From an uncultured Eubacteriales bacterium (GTDB lineage: Bacteria > Bacillota > Clostridia > Christensenellales > DTU072): a stretch of DNA of 6,768 nucleotides. The stretch covers positions 1 through 6,768 of the forward strand of contig CACXDF010000090.1 in the NCBI GenBank assembly GCA_902766325.1, in the 5' to 3' direction. The position numbers were made by a program, and so were the translations under genes. This document shows, piece by piece, positions 4,501-6,768 of this stretch. Below the pieces are notes generated by a model. The model was not told the DNA's origin and did no database searches. It was given only the letters and a program-made list of their open reading frames with translations. Every line of letters begins with the position of its first letter. Position 1 is the first letter of the stretch.

Positions 4501-6768
4501 CAAAGAGACGGTTGGTGGTACGAAATATACCAAAAGAATTACGTCGTTCGTAATGAAACCGGCGTTGTGGTGAATTCTTACGGAGAAGAATCCGATGCGG
4601 AAACCTCTTTCTATCTGACTCGGGAAAGCGCCGAAGAGGCGATGGCCGCTTTACAGGCGCTTCCGTCCGCGCATACCTATTCGGTCGAAGAAGTGCGCGG
4701 CGTGCTCCTCAATAACCTTTACAGCTACGTCGGCGAAGTGTACGTCTATTTGCACCATTCCGTTTCAGAGACGGCTTCTACCGAAGAAACGGACGTTTGC
4801 GTCCCGATCCCCGTTACCATCGTCGATTCCGACGAAGTGATGGGCGTTCGGTATATCGGTTCGGAAGACGAGTTTATCGACGTCGCCGGTAAGGTCGCCG
4901 GCAAATACTACGCGGGTTACGGCTCCGGCAGAGATTATACCATTCTGAACAGATACGGCCTGTCGGTCGTCCTCGATCATCAGGGTAGAGAGATAGGCAC
5001 CGTTTCCGCAAACGGACAGATTTATCCGAAAAGCGGCATCAGGATCTATTATGACACCTACGAACAGGCGAATACTTATCTTGCCAAGTTGCTGACCTAT
5101 TCCGTTGTCCGTAACAATACGCTCAACAGGTATTACGTTGCCAACGGGAACGGCGTTGGCGTCGATTCGACGGGCGCCGTCGGCACGATCGAGTATTACG
5201 TCGCCGAGCTTGGCGCGAACGAAAGTATGCGCTGGATAAAACGGTACAGCACGCCTTATTACGTCGCTGTCGATCCCGCTACAAACAAATACGTTATTAA
5301 AAACGCCGTAGGATACGTTACCACGTCCGAGGGTTCTGTCATTCGGGTTTATCATGCGGACGAAAGCACCGCTTATTCCTATGCGGACAGACTGAACGGT
5401 ATCGCCGCAGTCGACGCCACAAGTTCTTCTACCTATTATTACGTATCCAGGATGTCGGAAAACGACGAGGTCCTGTATCTCAACAACGATGGCGTTTTTG
5501 AAAATATCATGCAGGAAAGGCGTCTTTTCGCTTCCGTTGTCGAGGCGCGCGATTATCTTACCGCAAACGGCCTTTCTCTTTATCAAGTCACCGATAAGTT
5601 ATACGTCATTGCGGAGATCGCCGCAGGTTGGGATATCATGATGAACGAGTATATCAATAACAATCTCGTTCAAAAAACGCTTACCGTTTATTATGCGGAC
5701 GGTACCGTCGGTCAGGTCCCGATCACGGCCGAAATGGTCTCCTATAACAAAATGGATTCTTCCACCGGATACAGAAAGGTCACTATCAGCTACAAGAACT
5801 GCTCTTGCGAAGCCTATATTTACGTATGGCGCGCGGAATTGACGAACGTGGAAATTTCTAAAGAACCGCTGACAAACTACATTCGCGAAGCCGACCTTGA
5901 CGTCAGCGACGGCGTTCTGAAACTGACTTTTACCAAGTATAACCAAAAGAATCAGGAAGCCGGCTATATGTATAAGTATATCAGTATGGAAGACGAAGAT
6001 ATCACGTACAGCGGTTTTTCCAGTCAGGTCTACTCCAAGAGCGGCGTTAAAGTAACGGTAAGCGTTCTTTATAAAGATTATTACACGTTGACCACTTCTT
6101 ACGTTATCACGGTTTACGACCTGCAAGACGTGACGTTCACCTTTAATAACACCATCTTCTTCTACGGTAACGTGTCCGGCGCCGGTTATTCCACCGTCAA
6201 GATCATCCCCGAGTTCACCCTGCCGGAAACGGGCAGAGATATCACGATGTATTACGTGGAGAAAAAGAATCTGATCCCGTATAAACAGTTTTTGGCGATG
6301 AATCTGAGCGAAGCGAGCAGGAATCTGTATCTGCCCATCTACGTTAACGACGAAAGAGGCGAGCTGTCCTTACTTTATTATCTGTATACGGGAGACAGGA
6401 TCACTTCTCAGATCTACGACCCGGCGGCAGGTTCTTATTACGTCGTGTATTCCGCTTACGTCAAAAAGAACGAAAAGGGCGAAGTGACCGATAGATATAC
6501 TTTATTAGAGTATAATAATTTATCTCCCGAAGAAAAAGCGCTTTGCGTGCCCGTCGACGGACAGGGTGACGTTTTGTACCGTTATACCGCGGAAGAATAC
6601 GCCGCGCTCACTTCTTCGGCGTTGCGCGCGCTTTGTAAAGAAGAATCCAACGTCTATTATTTATTGATGATGGTAAAAGGTAACCGCTATTACGAGACCC
6701 GTAACTACTGTTTGAAAGAATACGCGATCATCCCGAAGGTCATCGACGTTAAAGTCGTTCCTTCTCAA
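1492..6768 (+). CDS. Giant secreted lipoprotein-like surface protein with Ig-like domains (3' end outside the window)
   Basis: One open frame of 1759 codons without a stop, cut by the window edge, so the true length and C-terminal anchor are unknown. Residues 1-24 form a signal peptide (MSKR, then a hydrophobic run ending IIAFCGC) with a probable lipid-attachment Cys24. Residues 34-110 and 114-199 match the bacterial Ig-like Big_3 pattern (GYIAGDTLDI, VTYDNDK, GTHTVVVRYGG). Further Ig-like stretches lie at about 500-597, 600-702, 845-950 and 1380-1450, with less certain ones at 704-790 and 1450-1545. A recurring motif marks five of them: PLTREML (74), PVTQDML (161), QITEDML (644), PATSDMI (911), PITAEMV (1410). 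A Tyr-rich module of about 42-79 residues recurs at 213-276, 1008-1065, in tandem at 1139-1369, and at 1648-1726. Residues about 355-465 look like a barrel-sandwich fold. No enzyme active site is evident. The gene is monocistronic as far as seen. A surface scaffold or adhesin is the likeliest role, by inference. Confidence 0.9.
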   Translation, partial: MSKRFHAIFLLLAVALLIIAFCGCTPDIIKADPAVTALAVDGVVSTGYIAGDTLDITHATLFVTYDNDKIEEMPLTREMLDESSFDMGVPGTHTVVVRYGGCVTSFQIEVQSWDLETVTLLSEPYVTDYVVGENVDLKGAFIRMFFRQSQNSTEIRHTDIPVTQDMLEDYDKESIGTQTIYLNYSDTRLHFDVTYSDKTATSVKIVDPAANNYVFIGLGQYRFYLQTEEGARLNRYGEEVEEAQTYYYAEYADAYAAKNALETENKATYTIGYANRFDFSGMSLRIGFDNEQTPQYDAVTGEAMEKDTTGKKIYGDIEDLSECILVSIDDSVEKTVEAVLMYLPKDYPEEFRYSFYGSSYVKIGSYVRPGMDISSNSMIRNNEKITLDSIKSKSYGVVKQISTDASGRTTIVVSTVISYNLTSVAVREGDLVAHDAPLGMYGKNAIFAVGGGIVTSVKDGVVTIRTAPTTGFTSKVQTKAFKSMTLINQDKILPLLHPDITTIDNMIQGDTVDLSSGVVNITNPDGTIEQRGPVRVDYTDGSYEFFKLNSSMISVVNAGVETVNEGLNLARSGRYELWVVFGGEVSYRTSFYVTIDRKYPVGLYIVSSTNTISGRRFYFGETISIAAMRYYIRYNNEEISEERQITEDMLGESYSLYCNPETGAYDKKVRFKLRDEDLSAIPEDVTKDIFSEEFVCKVLPQSILNPNITELAKAQKVYVTSDDQIDLTGASYAVYYRNNVAKVLDGKEIKDAEGGALSVGGTAVVQADIGNDNDRRDVYLDNVTYRVHVDENGVYAADPTRYTRLGVRKKARLLYRDQYYNDYVSDLSKEGGPSYYSASDVYSAGIDFDYYVVENTSWTISGMKVNLSMSGGLKGYKDEYAQYEDWDLGGITVTLTITDIATGALSTSTIPATSDMIYDSTTRRIADGVPVKFYFLGASDDNTLRINVKKRKESSIDMIEAGKDTYLSSSSGGMDFSGYEFYLHYNAGPYDVIRNLTGVSYVRQRDGWWYEIYQKNYVVRNETGVVVNSYGEESDAETSFYLTRESAEEAMAALQALPSAHTYSVEEVRGVLLNNLYSYVGEVYVYLHHSVSETASTEETDVCVPIPVTIVDSDEVMGVRYIGSEDEFIDVAGKVAGKYYAGYGSGRDYTILNRYGLSVVLDHQGREIGTVSANGQIYPKSGIRIYYDTYEQANTYLAKLLTYSVVRNNTLNRYYVANGNGVGVDSTGAVGTIEYYVAELGANESMRWIKRYSTPYYVAVDPATNKYVIKNAVGYVTTSEGSVIRVYHADESTAYSYADRLNGIAAVDATSSSTYYYVSRMSENDEVLYLNNDGVFENIMQERRLFASVVEARDYLTANGLSLYQVTDKLYVIAEIAAGWDIMMNEYINNNLVQKTLTVYYADGTVGQVPITAEMVSYNKMDSSTGYRKVTISYKNCSCEAYIYVWRAELTNVEISKEPLTNYIREADLDVSDGVLKLTFTKYNQKNQEAGYMYKYISMEDEDITYSGFSSQVYSKSGVKVTVSVLYKDYYTLTTSYVITVYDLQDVTFTFNNTIFFYGNVSGAGYSTVKIIPEFTLPETGRDITMYYVEKKNLIPYKQFLAMNLSEASRNLYLPIYVNDERGELSLLYYLYTGDRITSQIYDPAAGSYYVVYSAYVKKNEKGEVTDRYTLLEYNNLSPEEKALCVPVDGQGDVLYRYTAEEYAALTSSALRALCKEESNVYYLLMMVKGNRYYETRNYCLKEYAIIPKVIDVKVVPSQ
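1591..2088 (+). other. Two adjacent Big_3-type bacterial Ig-like domains
   Basis: Residues 34-110 and 114-199 share one layout: a first strand, a G-[DE]-x-[LV]-D-[IL] turn, an aromatic strand (LFVTY / AFIRMFF), the P-[LV]-T-x-[DE]-M-L motif, a G-T-[HQ]-T turn and a closing strand (FQIEV / FDVTY). This is the pattern of Pfam Big_3 domains, found in extracellular proteins of Gram-positive bacteria. Confidence 0.75.
2128..2319 (+). repeat. Tyr-rich module, first copy
   Basis: Residues 213-276. Starts YVFIGLGQYRFYL, continues through a charged Glu-rich turn, then QTYYYAEYADAYAAKNAL (a strand leading into an Ala-rich helix) and closes with ATYTIGY. It aligns by pattern with the later copies but sequence identity is low. 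Confidence 0.45.
3751..3757 (+). repeat. G7 homopolymer inside the giant gene
   Basis: Seven consecutive G within codons for Glu-Gly-Gly-Ala (around residues 753-756). The frame is intact on both sides, so this copy encodes the full protein. Such a run can slip in replication or sequencing. Confidence 0.6.
4513..4686 (+). repeat. Tyr-rich module, second copy
   Basis: Residues 1008-1065: WWYEIYQKNYVVRNETGVVV, a Glu/Asp-rich turn, then TSFYLTRESAEEAMAALQAL (strand plus Ala-rich helix) and a closing TYSV. It has the same order of elements as the other copies. Confidence 0.55.
4906..5598 (+). repeat. Tandem block of Tyr-rich modules
   Basis: Residues 1139-1369 hold three full units and one short one, mostly starting at a YYV: about 1139-1213, 1214-1255 (short), 1256-1314 and 1315-1369. 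Shared layout: YYV, a strand such as KYVIKN or EVLYLNN, a G-[VY] turn, an aromatic strand (RIYYDTY, RVYHADE, RLFASV), an Ala-containing helix ending in Leu (YEQANTYLAKLL, TAYSYADRL, VEARDYL), then the next aromatic strand. At DNA level TATTACGT recurs at the unit starts, but the units are otherwise diverged, so the duplication is old. Confidence 0.6.
6433..6669 (+). repeat. Tyr-rich module, last visible copy
   Basis: Residues 1648-1726: SYYVVYSAYVKKNEKGEV, a longer insert containing LSPEEKALCVPV, then LYRYTAEEYAALTSSAL and a closing VYYLLMM. The strand-helix-strand core matches the earlier copies; the insert makes it the longest unit. Confidence 0.45.

Overview
The window looks like a chromosomal segment of a Gram-positive-type bacterium, probably Bacillota and perhaps an uncultivated clostridial lineage. 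The grounds are G-rich Shine-Dalgarno sites (AAGGAGA, GGGGGTG), sigma-A-type promoters with TATAAT, an ArsR-family regulator, and a very large lipoprotein-type surface protein built of bacterial Ig-like domains. Rank below phylum is a guess. Base composition looks even from end to end and there is no sign of a mobile element, tRNA, rRNA or CRISPR array.

Layout. (1) 2-382, minus strand: a complete ArsR-family winged-helix repressor with no cysteines. (2) 383-486: a short divergent control region with a clear extended -10 for the repressor gene and a weaker candidate promoter for the gene on the other side. (3) 487-678, plus strand: a 63-residue Cys/Gly-rich peptide made of two similar modules, each a short hydrophobic run followed by a Gly/Cys cluster ending in GCGC. 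(4) 696-1402: family 1 uracil-DNA glycosylase (ung) with its own TTGAAA-N17-TATAAT promoter, placed so close to the ATG that the mRNA is probably leaderless. A candidate intrinsic terminator overlaps its stop codon. (5) 1436-6768: a strong promoter, a good ribosome binding site, and one reading frame of at least 1759 codons that runs off the right edge. It encodes a secreted, probably lipid-anchored, giant modular protein.

The giant protein starts with a lipoprotein-like signal peptide and two Ig-like domains of the Big_3 type. Further Ig-like units follow, several marked by a recurring [ILVA]-T-x-[DE]-M-[LIV] motif. Between them lie copies of an unrecognised Tyr-rich module of about 42-79 residues, three or four of them in tandem at residues 1139-1369. 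A cell-surface scaffold or adhesin role is the simplest reading, but no function is shown by the sequence.

The three transcription units appear independent: regulator and Cys-rich peptide (divergent, possibly a regulator-target pair), ung (housekeeping DNA repair), and the surface protein. The items most worth a second look are the ArsR/Cys-rich peptide pair, the undescribed repeat module in the giant protein, and the leaderless ung promoter.
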